Both the position numbers and the translations under genes were made by a program. Below, piece by piece: positions 35,595-47,598 of a DNA stretch of 64,000 bases. This stretch comes from Neodiprion pinetum (lineage: Eukaryota > Arthropoda > Insecta > Hymenoptera > Diprionidae), in the NCBI RefSeq assembly GCF_021155775.2, contig NC_060237.1, positions 1,118,501 to 1,182,500 on the forward strand, written 5' to 3'. Below the pieces are notes generated by a model, which was given only the letters and a program-made list of their open reading frames with translations, was not told the origin of the DNA and made no database searches. Each line of letters opens with the position of its first letter. Position 1 is the first letter of the stretch.

Positions 35595-38500
35595 ATGACG
35601 GGTAAAGGCTTGACTGCTTCCAAAGCGTTCTTGTGCTGCTCTAACATCGTATTTCTGGTGAGTTGTACCAGTTAAAATTAAAGCGCATCCGAAACCATAG
35701 TTCATATACTGACCCTGCACCATTTTCCTGAGGGTGCCTTATCAGTTAAAAATCTATAATGGGTCTGCAGTGTATTCCGAGCTGGCCAATTTTTATCCGA
35801 GACGTGAAATGTTAACGATCCTTTCACCGTGATTAAAAATACCTTCCGAAGGGTTGGTCAGCTTTTAAAAGCACGAACACGAAGTTGCGATGAGCAGCAT
35901 TCACATGCCTTATACGAATGCGTGTGCTCTGATGCGTATACCATGGGAGGTATTTACTACATACGAGTATCGTACACAGACCGGAGTTAACGGCAAAACT
36001 CTCTGGTCTGGTGATGAAAATCACCGCTGATTGCAATTCAGACTCAGAGGTATTCGAGCATTGATAATAAAAAAAAGTTTGCTACGCCCGCAGGGAAGAT
36101 ATATTCCGGGATTTTAGTGGCGAGTTAAAGGATCGTACCTCTAGTGTGGCTGGTGGCGGAGATAATTTATTATTAGTAACGGTATGAGAACATCTGTTGA
36201 AACGAAGCCGCCGCGCACGTACACCTATATATGCGTAATACGTTTGTATATATCTAGACCTCTTTGTATACAGCAATACCAGTTGCTTTGCTATGTACGC
36301 CAGTCCGATCCTCCCGGACACACACCATACCGGCACCAAGCTATCTGCGGTACAGGATTAAAGCTACATCGAATGAATGCAACTCGTCCGATGTAGACAC
36401 CGAATGAAAATGTATGCAGGTACATGTTATCTGTCGCATGTAGAACCCGAGAGGCTAGCCGGCCACTAGAAATGTACATAAAATACGACGAGAATGAAAA
36501 ATAAGTAATACTCTCAACATTCATGCAAGTGCCGGTATACGGTACGTGCATTCTGTAATTATCCAGGGACTGCTTTGTCGACCGTTTCACCTGTGCCGTT
36601 CCTACTTTCTTTTATCGACTCAATACGCACCAGGCAACAAATGTGCCGTTTTGCGTTGTCACAGGGACCCCGTCGATCCGGAGTAAAAAAAAATTCACTT
36701 ACCCATCCAATTTCAGATCTCAGGATTCATCCTGATCTCTCTAGGGACACTTCTCCTGGCTGACAACGAGCGAATCCTGCTGTCGCGTCTATTGGGCCCA
36801 GGCGATGCAACCCCTGAACAGCCTCTGTTTTACTATTTGGCGTTCGCTATTGTGGCATTGGGATTCCTGATGGCTGCTACCGGACTTCTTGGTTGCTGGG
36901 CCTCGTGTCTCTATAACCGTTGCGTAACCGTAACCGTGAGTTTATTTGGAGTTGTTACAATAATAATTATGGATACATTCCTCCGGTTATTACTAGCTTT
37001 GCACGGAGCATGGTTCCTCCCACTGGATCCGAAATCGTATATTTTCACGCTTGATTCCGAGTTGTATAGTGAATTACAACTGGTTACTGGGTTAGGTAGA
37101 GAAAACTAGAATATTACAAAGGCTCCCATGTATACATATATAAGTATATTGTTTATAGTTACTTTGAAAATGTAACGAAAAAACTCATGCGGTTATACTT
37201 GGGTGCCCGGACATTCATATCTGTAAACCGTATCGCGAAATGTGCTGATTAGCGTTTCGAAGTAGGTACACACAGTAACCACAAAACGGTAATTTCATCA
37301 CGCAAGATTGGGAATTTTAATTGGTTTGCGGTTACTCATTTGACACAAAAAATAATTAATCAACTATTGATCTACACAACTGCTTGACTTGTAAATATTT
37401 TTCTCCGCAGTACGTAGCCCTGATAATTATTCTACTCCTCGGAGAATGCACTGTTTGCGTATTGGCTGTGTTTTGGCCTCATCTACTCGGTGTAGACGTC
37501 AGGACCGCACGTCTCGTTCGGGCTCTACAACGCAGCTACGCGGTGGCTGGGCGAGATCAATTCACCGCTGCTCTTGATCTGGCTCAAACCGCGGTTAGTA
37601 TGTGAAAGACATCCACCTCTAGAGTCTGGGAGGTGTTCACGTCCGTTAGGAATGTATATATGTGGAATATACGATAACGAGAGGTTTGCTCTATTCCTGC
37701 AGTTCTCCTGCTGCGGTATAAACGGAAGCAGTAATTACGGGACATCTTGGTGGCGCCTCCAAGAAATTGGTCGTCGTGATCTGGTTGTCCCGCTGACTTG
37801 TTGCATGCTGAACAACACGCTCCAGTCCGAGGCGTTCCTGAACCCAGAACCGACGAATTTAACTTTGTGCGAAACCCTGAATCCCGCCGAGCATCAGAAA
37901 GCTCGACACACTCAGGTATGAGCACATTGCGACACCGGGATTTTCGACATCGAACAAGCAAATATTGATATCCTGTGACAGCGTCCCGACGTCTACTGAT
38001 AAATATGCAGAAGCTTTTCGGCGCGCCGAAGTATAGATTGCACTTCGCTGTTCAAGCAGTGACGCGGTTACAATAACGTGATGCAATTAGTAGAGTAGAT
38101 AACGAGAATGCAGGCGTCGGAAATATCAATAATACACTCTGAGCGGGTGAAAGCCAAGCTTTAACTGTGTTACACTGAATATCGATTTCTCTGTAAAGTT
38201 TGACAAAGGAGAATGACAGGGTGGTAGCTTTCTTCATCTTTGTTTGAAAATCTTTTTCTCATGTGATTCAGGGATGTATAGGACCGTTGGAAAAATGGAC
38301 TCAGGATCAGGCGCTCATTTTGCTTGGAGTAGGACTGGCGGTTGTTCTAGTTGAACTCTGCGCGTTACTCAGCACCTTTTTCGCCTGCTCTAAGCTCCGG
38401 AAGGGCGATAAGCCACGACCCTCAACCTTCACGTCGACGCGTACTCTTGGAACATTCAACGAAGCAGATCACGACTACGGTGAGATATTGAGGTTGCGTC

Positions 38501-38604
38501 ACTCGACGTTGAGTCTAGTGGAATTCTGTACTACGTTCGTTTTCTCTCCAGGGATAGAGAACAGAATGCACATGGCAGGGACGACCTTCGGTGCCAAGTC
38601 ATGA
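35595..38604 (+). CDS. tetraspanin (6 exons)
   Basis: This is a four-pass membrane protein of the tetraspanin family, which organises membrane microdomains with integrins and other partners. Exons: 35595-35657, 36717-36935, 37411-37593, 37703-37915, 38272-38479, 38552-38604. All introns are GT-AG; the first four are phase 0 and the last is phase 1. The conceptual protein is 312 residues. TM1 is about 12-36, split by intron 1; TM2 59-81; TM3 95-116 with Glu106; TM4 240-264. The large extracellular loop (117-239) carries the CCG signature at 158-160 and six cysteines in all (158, 159, 188, 189, 211, 228). N-glycosylation sequons lie at Asn162, Asn192 and Asn207. The start is the ATG in CAAAATGACG, giving a short cytosolic N-terminus as usual for the family. 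The subfamily was not identified. The frame continues beyond the TGA at 38602-38604; see the next entries. Confidence 0.92.
38480..38551 (+). other. 72-nt last intron of the tetraspanin, retainable
   Basis: The donor G|GTGAGA and acceptor TTTTCTCTCCAG are both good. The intron length is divisible by three and it contains no in-frame stop, so splicing and retention keep the same downstream frame. Retention would add 24 residues (beginning EILRLRHSTLSL after a shared Gly) to the cytosolic tail. Confidence 0.6.
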
Positions 38605-39981
38605 AGGCGGCTGGGGGACAGCGAGATCGAGGGGGCAACAAGGACGGAAGGGGTGCAGACGGAGCCGAGAGAGTTGGAACCGTGGACAAAAAATCGGCTG
38701 AGCATTATTGAGAATTGGCAAAATCCCACGAACGGGTCTAATTACGCGATAAAGGGTGATCAACTCTACGAGGAACGCGCCATCGACGTAAGGGTGGTGA
38801 ACGCACCTCCGGATCTCATTCAGAGAAGAGATCCTGCGGGGAAGCAGGAAGAAAACAATCGCGGAACTATGATAAAAATCAGGAAACCTCAAGGAGGTGG
38901 CACAGTCAGAAATATTCCTATCAAGGACTACCAGGCGTCCATAGCAGCGAACTTTGGCACCTTGAGAAAATCGGTCCTACCCCAACAGCAGTTCGAATCC
39001 TTAGTTACCGAGTCGGAGAAGGAGCCTAGACTATCGAGTAAGACGAAAGAACGAGTCAATCTTCTTCCTCGTATCTCAAAAGGCAATCTTAAGATTGCCA
39101 AACGGTCTGATGATGGCTTTAGTCTGACGATGAGTCCGGATTTGTCCCTTTTTCGTTCAACGGTAGCGGGCGAATACCGGAACAACGACTTGCCCAACAA
39201 GGATCACCGACGTCGTGCGTCTGTCGGTCAAAATCTCCGCGACAGAAGAGGCCATCTTGAAAGAGACTCCGTGGATCTGCAACGGGGTCACGTGGTCCAA
39301 AAGATTTCCGTATACGAGGGAAACAGTCGGGACCCGATCCGGCGTTCCGTCGATACCGGAAGAAAACGTCAGCTCGGAGTGCCGCTCGTTGGTATGCACA
39401 ACGCCTGTGGACTGCCGGTAATCGCACCGTGGCCCACTCAGCTTAACGTTGACCCTGTGCAACCCTCGAGGAGAATCCCGGTCACCATCCGTCCCTCGCA
39501 AAAAGCACCCCTCGCTGTCCCCGCCGGCAGGAGCCGGACCCATCCGAAGAGAAGAGCGCCGCAGCATCCGAGCGAAGAACTGGCGCCTCGCGAACCCAGG
39601 AAGTTTGTTTCGAGATCGCGGCAGGCTTTCATTGGCAGAAATACCGCCGTTGCGGACATCGGAAGAACATCGACGAAACAAGGCAAGGGCCAGCGGCGTC
39701 CTTCCTTCAAGGTTAACCGGACGGACGCGTTTTCTACGAGACTGTCCCGCGACTCCTCCCTGAAGCGATCGCCCCGGACCACTGTCAGATCTCGTAAGGG
39801 TGAAGTTAAGATGAGGTCGCCTCTGTTAGGGACTTTCAGGAGGAGGTCCTTGAGGGGAGGAAGTGCCAAGAGGAAGACGCTCTACGCTAAGGACGATGGC
39901 GACGAGGCTGCCAAAGTGTTGTCCACTCTTTGCTTGAACCCGTTGGCTCGAGGCAAAGAAGCTATGAACATGATTTGGTGA
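38605..39981 (+). CDS. in-frame 458-codon extension after the tetraspanin TGA
   Basis: Directly after the TGA at 38602-38604, the same frame is open for 458 codons to a TGA at 39979-39981. The peptide is hydrophilic, strongly basic and Arg/Ser/Pro-rich, with clusters such as RRRSLRGGSAKRK near the end, and has no membrane segment or domain I recognise. An AATAAA 288 nt after the stop, with none noticed earlier, suggests it lies on the tetraspanin mRNA. Options: stop-codon readthrough giving a tetraspanin of 771 residues with a long cytosolic tail; an unrecognised splice that removes the TGA (for example exon 5 to an acceptor before 38651, which keeps frame but has no pyrimidine tract); independent translation from the first in-frame ATG at 38869 (370 residues); or an assembly error at the TGA. 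Its length makes chance openness unlikely. Confidence 0.7.
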   Translation, partial: RRLGDSEIEGATRTEGVQTEPRELEPWTKNRLSIIENWQNPTNGSNYAIKGDQLYEERAIDVRVVNAPPDLIQRRDPAGKQEENNRGTMIKIRKPQGGGTVRNIPIKDYQASIAANFGTLRKSVLPQQQFESLVTESEKEPRLSSKTKERVNLLPRISKGNLKIAKRSDDGFSLTMSPDLSLFRSTVAGEYRNNDLPNKDHRRRASVGQNLRDRRGHLERDSVDLQRGHVVQKISVYEGNSRDPIRRSVDTGRKRQLGVPLVGMHNACGLPVIAPWPTQLNVDPVQPSRRIPVTIRPSQKAPLAVPAGRSRTHPKRRAPQHPSEELAPREPRKFVSRSRQAFIGRNTAVADIGRTSTKQGKGQRRPSFKVNRTDAFSTRLSRDSSLKRSPRTTVRSRKGEVKMRSPLLGTFRRRSLRGGSAKRKTLYAKDDGDEAAKVLSTLCLNPLARGKEAMNMIW

Positions 39982-40268
39982 CTTGGCTTCTGTGATGTGG
40001 TTGCGAGTTGATTGTAATAGTTGACCCTCGGTTACGAATAACGGAAGATTATGAACTGTTGACCTTACGATTATTATTATAACTTATTCCTAGTGAATAG
40101 ATTTATTCTAAGTAAAACTCGCTCTGTGGAAAATGCATAAATTTTAAGAAAACTGTTTATTTCTAGGTATGAGTAGAAATAAGTCATAGGTTCACAACGT
40201 GCTATCATAACCACTAAATTGTAATTTTGTATCGTACGATCATTGTATTTACTAATTGAATATCTTCA

Positions 40269-40274
40269 AATAAA
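40269..40274 (+). terminator. poly(A) signal of the tetraspanin transcript
   Basis: AATAAA is followed within 25-50 nt by T-rich sequence (TTTTGCTTGAATC... TTGTTTCTCTT). It lies 288 nt beyond the stop of the long extension and about 1.67 kb beyond the first TGA. Confidence 0.65.
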
Positions 40275-43200
40275 TATGATTTTGCTTGAATCAATCTTGT
40301 TTCTCTTATCTACCTTTTAATATTCCATTTGAAATTGGCGATAAATTAAAAAATTTTGTGAGTAATTATGATCGTAATTCGAACGAAATTCAAACCAGAG
40401 ACCCTGACCGACCGGTGCTGCCACCACGATACTCTCCGGGTAATAAGAAAACTGTCGAAACTGATCTAGGCTGTAACGTCACCAGCCTGAATTACCATTG
40501 CTAGGTCGACCTTCTTCCACACCATTTTCGGGGTTTCGAAGTTGAGAATGCCGCCGAGAAAATTGCAAACTCCAGTACAATAGCTTATTTGAACCCGATG
40601 AAGAAAATGCAATTTTCGTGCAACATCGTTATCTATGAATATCGCAAATATAGTGCTCGCGATGAGAGAGTGAAGGAATTTTCCTTAAAAAAAAATAGGG
40701 GACTTATTGCAGAGTCCAAGTGAAATTCAAGGTTTATTTATTTATTTTTTTTTTGTTTCGTGGGAGCTCTGATTGAGCATTCAAAACGGAAAAACTCTAA
40801 ATATATTCTTTACCTTTTTCACATATGTATATTCCTTTTCTCTCTCACTCACTCTGAGTAGAAGCATTCTCGACTGACGGTTTAGGCAGGCATCGGGTCC
40901 TGCATGAGGGGCTGTCGGGGGCAGTCGATACATTCTTATTTCCATACAAAGCCTTTCAATTTCCCCCCGTGTGCCTTTGATATTTTGCAGGACGAGGGTC
41001 CTTCCCATGCGGCGCAAGTCCTCCCGAGAGTTTCAATGTCTTTCTATACGCGGGCGTGCGAGAAATTATGTAAACTTTCACAATCTGCCAGGGACCGGTA
41101 CGGGATGGGACGGGACTCTAGAGGAGTTTGAGTATCCGCTACCTGTACTGTCAGAATTGTATCGAATCATTTCCACCTACGGACAGATCAAAAGGAGACG
41201 CTGCAGTCCTGGAACCCGGCCAGGATAAACCCCTGGGAAAAAGGGATCGAATTTCTCCAAGTTATTTTATGTTAAGCGAATTAAATTACGAAATATAGTC
41301 ACTGCCTAAGATCCTTAGCTGCGACGATGCCTTGCCTTTCTTGAACTCTGTTCATACATCTGCAAAACAGAAACTGCAAATCTGTAACCTCAGACAACCC
41401 AGTCATTTGACGCTAAACACGTTTCAGACCTGGGAACAAGACAATGGAAATTAAAGAGTAGAACAAAACGCTATGAGGCTGCAGTGTAAAGGACGCACAA
41501 TTGTGTAAGGAGAGGATTCTGTTAAATGGGTAGGAAAATGTTGTCTTGAACCTTTTTCGAGACTACGACGGTGACGCGAAAGAATATCGAACGTGTATAG
41601 TGGCCGAGGACCTTGGCTAAAGGATACAAAAAATTACACGCGATGTGTTACATGTGCCACACGATTGTTCGACCAGAAACTAAGCGCGGCAAAGTAACTT
41701 CACATAGACTCAAAGAACATCCAAGTATAGAGACACGCGCGTGCTTCTGAAAACATGTGAGAATTAGCGACTGTATACTAAAAGTTTCATTGGCAAAAGA
41801 GATCGTGATTGCCAGAAATAAAAAATCCAGAGAGTGCCAATGTGGTCCGGAGAGTAATAGTCCATTCTCGCGACAACTCACTACGTTACCAATGCTAGTC
41901 CAAAGAAACATCTTTGTCCGTTCGTCGGCCGAGATCAAAAAGGATTGCTCGTTTCCACGGAACGAATTAACTAACGCGTAACCAAGGCAGCCTTTTCAGT
42001 CCTCAACACCGATTATAACAAAGAGTCGGCAGTGCCTAGGGTTGTTGCATTACTGAAAACTGCAACACTTTTGCTCTATATTTTAAAGTAGCTGGCACGA
42101 TTCAATTCTTTTAGTGCAAAAAACGTTTAACGAAAAAATTGCCAAGGCGACGCACAGGTGAACATGGAAGCCTAAATATTTGGAGGCACAATAAGCTAAG
42201 GTAGTACTTAACATTGATCATCTCGAGATCATGCACAATGCCAAGAAACAGATGTCACATCGTGAATGAGGGATGCATATTCGCAGTCCTCGAAAACGCC
42301 GTAGGAGATCTACTGTACGAAGGGAGTAACATTGTGCGGTGGAGAAAGTCGGGCTCAAGTCAGTTCGCTTCTCTATGTGGTGGAGATAAATGTGACAGTG
42401 TCCAGTCCCTAGGCGAAGGCATGGCATAGGGTCCAGGAGACAGTTTTCTACGAGTCATAAATTTTCACCGATTCTCTCACATCGGAGCTCGTCAATACGT
42501 TTTCACGGGTATCCACCGCGTTAAAGAACACGACAAAGCCACCGGCCTGGACCATGAATTATCTACGTGCACAGGATGAAGTGACCCTTTTACAACTTCG
42601 GACTGTAATTATCGATCTTCACGGTCGCGCCCGGCTCCGATTATATTCACGACGAAGACATCAGCTTAGAACCGGAAAAAATTTTGAAGGGTGAACACGG
42701 ACGCATACGGCCGTAAAACGAAGATTGAACGACATCGGCAAAACCATTTTGCGAATAAGAGTTCGAGATTATGAGATTTGAGTCAGTCCTTCGATCCAGC
42801 ATCGACCTTTTTAGATAAATCTACGCATGTATGAGGTGACGCGAGAATTTGGTTATTTTTCAACTCCAAGCGTCAACTCCTGGGTTCTGGAAAACTGAAC
42901 CAGCGCAGCACGCTAAGTTCGCTTAGAAATCAGAGATCATTAGTATACTAGGCAGGAGATCAATGGTTGGCTTAGACCCGAAAGCATCGATTCTCGTAAC
43001 TGCCTGGTTGACCCAATCTTAGGATCCCGCCGAGGGGGGCCAAAGGGACAAAATTCTTTGCAGATTCTGCTACGCCTTGAACATAAATCTAACACTCAAG
43101 AGTCAGATGGACTGCCTTTGAAACCCCCGTTCATATCCGACGGAGAATGGCGCATTTTTTAACCACCGGGAATACAATTAGGTAGGTCGAATATTGACGT

Positions 43201-43870
43201 CGGTTTCACAAGTATCGCTGATGTGATGTAACGAAATCTTGCAACTCTTACGAAGGGGTTTTAAGTACCCCTTCAAAAGTTCGCCAATTAAATACAAATT
43301 TTATTTATATTCTAGTCTTACCCGCCCGCCTTATGGCGCCGAGCCTGCAGGCGGCGGTAAAAAATGTCTGGCCAATTCATTGATAGTTCGCCAAGGGTCC
43401 TTGGGGATAGGTAGACGTTGCCTTAAAACTCTACCCTATAATTACGGCGGGGGAAGTCTTTCCGCGTTTCACATTTATAACGGTCTAGTTTATTGGCACG
43501 CGGTGTTTTTTCGTCTTCTTCTTCTTCTTCCCTTTCTTTCTTTACGATTATCGATTCCGCTCTCCTTTTGATCGCAAATTTACTTGTAGTTATAGCTTTT
43601 AAGCCATCAAATTTGCGACTTCTTTCAATGAGATTTAACAAAATGAAAGGAAAAACCATTATTAAACCTTTATTTCCTTTGCATTGGTACATAAATATTT
43701 TTACCTGTTATCGATGTAGATACTTTTTAACACGTTCAAAATATTTATTCCATCACAGTTCGGATTTGTAACGGTATCATAGTCTTGGACAGCAGATTGA
43801 TCTCTGTTAACAGATTTACAAGCAAGGCACGTCGTGGCAAATAATAGCGGGACATGAAGAAAATGTAAAG

Positions 43871-43888
43871 AAAAAAAAAAAAAAAAAA
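43871..43888. repeat. poly(A) run
   Basis: An uninterrupted run of about 18 A, preceded by an A-rich stretch. It could be a retroposon tail, but no element body or target-site duplication was seen. Confidence 0.8.
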
Positions 43889-46800
43889 CACCCGAGTATT
43901 TTAAAAGTCGTACTATTATTTTTTTATAGTCCTTTCCTTAGAATCGTTCAAAATACGCCGACCCGTTGTCGGTGCACGTGCCGCGGGTGTACCGCAGGAA
44001 TCATCATTTTATGACGCGGTGGTATTTTTTAGCCCGCAGCTATAGCCATGGCTTACAATATTTTGACAAGATATGAAAAGGCTTAGGAAGACAAACCAAT
44101 CGTTCCGTTTATTGTACTCTTCGAGTGGATTGTATATTTTCCTTGCCGTCCTCCGCTATTTACCTTCTCTCTTTCCTTACGCCGGCGAGTCGTCCGACGA
44201 ACCATTCGGTGTCTTTCAAGACCCGGATTGCAAATTTTGCACATTGATATTCGACTTAATTTTTGTGCATTTCAGAGTTTGATCTTGTTGCATAAAATTT
44301 TTCCAACCCACCTGTATGTAGTAACTTGTTCTGTGATCGATCGTACTCAATATCGAGCTACTTTTACTCTCTATATTCACCGAAAAAGTATATTGCAAAA
44401 GCGCAGTTCAAAGATCGAAGACGTGTAGCTGCCAGCCTTTCGTCTTACCTGCAGCATCTAGACGGCATACAAGCGAAGAGCAAGGAGTAAGTGAAGACTC
44501 GAAATATCCTTCCAGTTTGAGGATGGATCCTCGCGTATTGTGAAGAGTCAGTCGGCATGTAAGCTCGGTGTAAATACGGGACATTTGCAAATATCCGTTT
44601 TTCAATCCCGTTGATGTCACCGCCAATGGATTACAGTAATTTCATTTGTACCATCACTACGATTTGACCAAAAGTTTGGAGTAGTGGGTAGGTTCCCTCC
44701 GGTTGGAAGTACCGAATGAAAAAGCAACAAAAATTAAATCAGCTCGCTTCGTTGGGCACGAGTCCCAACTTTGGAATCATAATGCCTGTGTTTGGACACT
44801 AACTTGAAGAATTTTTCACTTTCAAGGAGAAAGGCAAAGGCTTAAAACGTTTTTCTCCTCCTTTTTGGCAGGGGATAAATAATCATTGATACATCTCTTT
44901 TCTTCTCGGTATTCCAAAGATCTGTGCTTTGGGAAAGCACTCGTGCGAATGGTGATTTTTCATTGGTTTGCTTTAAATGGATTTTAAGCACGATCGGTCA
45001 TAATGCTAGCCGTTGAGTTACGACAGATAATTTTCCGTGCAGTTTCATTATACGTAGGTATAACAAAGGCTTCTGCAGCGTTGACGCGTCCTGAACGTAA
45101 CAAAAAAGCAGCGTAGTTTTGATTATTATTTCCAATCTTGAAAGCGAATCAGTTGCCTTGTGGGTGAATTTTGGGGATAAAAGTTTGGATGAGAAGGTCA
45201 CCCAGGGTTTTGTCTTCTTTCTAGAGAAAGTGTATTTAATTACTATTCTAGCAGCGAGTCCGACAGTCGGTAGCAGTTTCAAACAATCCGTGAGATATCC
45301 TTTTACGACCTCTAAATAATTTTTTTTCGCCACCGAAACTTTCTAGTCGTTTACTATGGACGTTAGGTCGGTCGTAAAAATCTTGAAATCACCGCATAGC
45401 GTAGGATGATTCTTGAGAACATTTTTTCCCTACCATCACCGCCATTTTTCGACTTTTACAAACCCGGCGAAGCGCCGCTTTATACACCCACGTCACGAGC
45501 ACCGATAGTCGTATCTGCGTCGTTAAAAAAGAGGTGGTGAAAGGCTGACGAAATAATTTTCAAAATAATCGTTCGACGACGCGATGCGACGCATCGGCTG
45601 AGGTTAGGAAAGAAAACTGGCAATACGAGTCCCGTTTTTCAACCTCAAAGATCTCATCGTCGTCGGCCTCGTCGCAGCTTCTATATTTTTAATTTTCCTT
45701 CCCTTCGGGCCCGACCAAAAAATGGAAAGTGGCGACCTTTTCGCCGAAGGCAACAAAAAGAATGAAAGAAAGACCAAGGAGTCCTCGGAAAGGAAACGCC
45801 TTTTGTATAAGTCGAGTTGGAAACTAGCTTAAACTAGAGCAGGTCTCGCTTTATTCTTCCCGAACAACGAATGTTCCGTAAGTATCCTCAGCAGGGAAAT
45901 TTCCTCGTGAAATTAAACATTTTTCAGGACTTTTCGTGCCTACAAAGGTCCAATTCCATAAACACGAAATATATGCTTGAATATTTGTATCGTCTGACTA
46001 ATTTGTTCTCTCCTCACTGTATAATTCTATTTTAATTCCGCTGTTTCGTTCTTCGTGTTCGTATTAATTACTTTGCCTATTTTTGCACGGATAGCCTTTA
46101 AACGAACACGTTCATTCCACAGCTTGGATATTCAGTTCGATATCGCAAGAATCGGCTTCTCGCTCAGCCACAACTCATCCGTACATCAGCCCTAGTCAAT
46201 TTTTGCCACACGCAGCCGAGTCATAGCCGACATTCATCGCGTCCGGAGTCGAGCTGTGTGTATCGCGCGCGCCATATGCCGGCGATGACTCAGGATCTCC
46301 GGTAATTTGCGAAACCACCTCTCGTAATGATCCGGCAGGCCCCATTTTAGGGCCTAAACTCGTCTAGGCTTGCTTGAGGGCCGCAGCGAGGGCCGGACGC
46401 TCCGCAGTCTCGTCGAAGCATCAATCTTGTTGAAAATAATAGGAACTCATTGTCAGTTGTTCACGCGGCAAGGTGAGATAAAAGATGGACCGCGGGGGGC
46501 GAGTCTTGGCACGTTTTACGATTACGTTGGAAGATTTTGCGAGGCGTGGTGATTGTCGGCGGTCGGAAGAATTAAGACGCGGCTTCGCGATTCTGCCCGG
46601 TAACGTCAGTTCGAAAGGAAATCTTTTGCCGACACCTTGCCCAATTTCCACGGACCGCGGTCATCGCGAAATCGCTCTGCGGAAACACCGCCGCGACACG
46701 TAAAGTTTTCACGCCGTCGTCGCGTCGCAGCTGTGCTGGTCGGATTTATTCAGTTTTTGTTATATTCTTACGAACGGTTATTTTCCCATGGGAAATATTG

Positions 46801-47571
46801 CACATCTCGCATTGTTAACGCGTAATATCTGCAGCCGCTTGCTGGCTGGTGCCGCAACGATACATAATTAGGCGGCATGTTCCAACAAATGTAGGGGGTC
46901 GAAGAGCCGAAGGTCCACTAATGGTCAAGCGAGACAACGGCCTTCGCGAACAACATCTGTGACTTTTGAAACCGGTGTACCGTTTGCAAGCTTTTTCACA
47001 CATTTCTCTCTTAAGCTGTTTCTTTTTCTTTTCCTTCGTTCGGGAGTATCGAACGACGAAAAAACACGACGTTGGTATGTGTATCGACACGATTGCGTAA
47101 CAAGATTTGAAATCGTGTGAAGCTATTGAAAGTGTGATGGAAAAAACGTCAACAATGAATATATTGACGATTCTAGTTTTACGCAACGAGAATGCGAGAC
47201 GGATATGGAAAAAAAAAAAATATTGGAAGGCTGTCAGGCGCAATCAATTCCGAATCGCGTGTGTATGAATTTTTTTTTCAGGTACATAAGAAATTTTGTA
47301 AATTCCTGCATCGAAATACATAACGGGGGAGAAAAACTAGGTACCGTTCCGATTGAAATTGGTCTTTGCGTTCTCGTTCTCATTGTGGTTTCGATGCGGT
47401 AACGCAATACGTTCGCCCTGGTGTCGAGTTACTGCTAAGCGAATTGTAGGGTTACGTAATATAGAGCTCGGGATTTTTTGCACGTGTCAATCACTCTCGG
47501 TATAAGAATTTTTCAGCATGTTTACGACCGAAGTGAAAATTTTCATCTATACCGCAGCTGACTACGTGGTG

Positions 47572-47598
47572 ATAAAAAAAAAAACAAAAAAAAAAAAA
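47572..47598. repeat. A-rich homopolymer run
   Basis: Two A runs are separated by a single C. Confidence 0.8.

Noticed and set aside
39157..39869. Long open frames on the minus strand opposite the tetraspanin extension
   Set aside because: They mirror the codon pattern of the plus-strand frame; the plus frame is longer and continuous with a recognised gene.
44998..45333. Minus-strand open stretch of 111 codons with a fairly protein-like composition
   Set aside because: No ATG near its start, no recognisable domain, no clear splice sites; could be a decayed element but cannot be supported.
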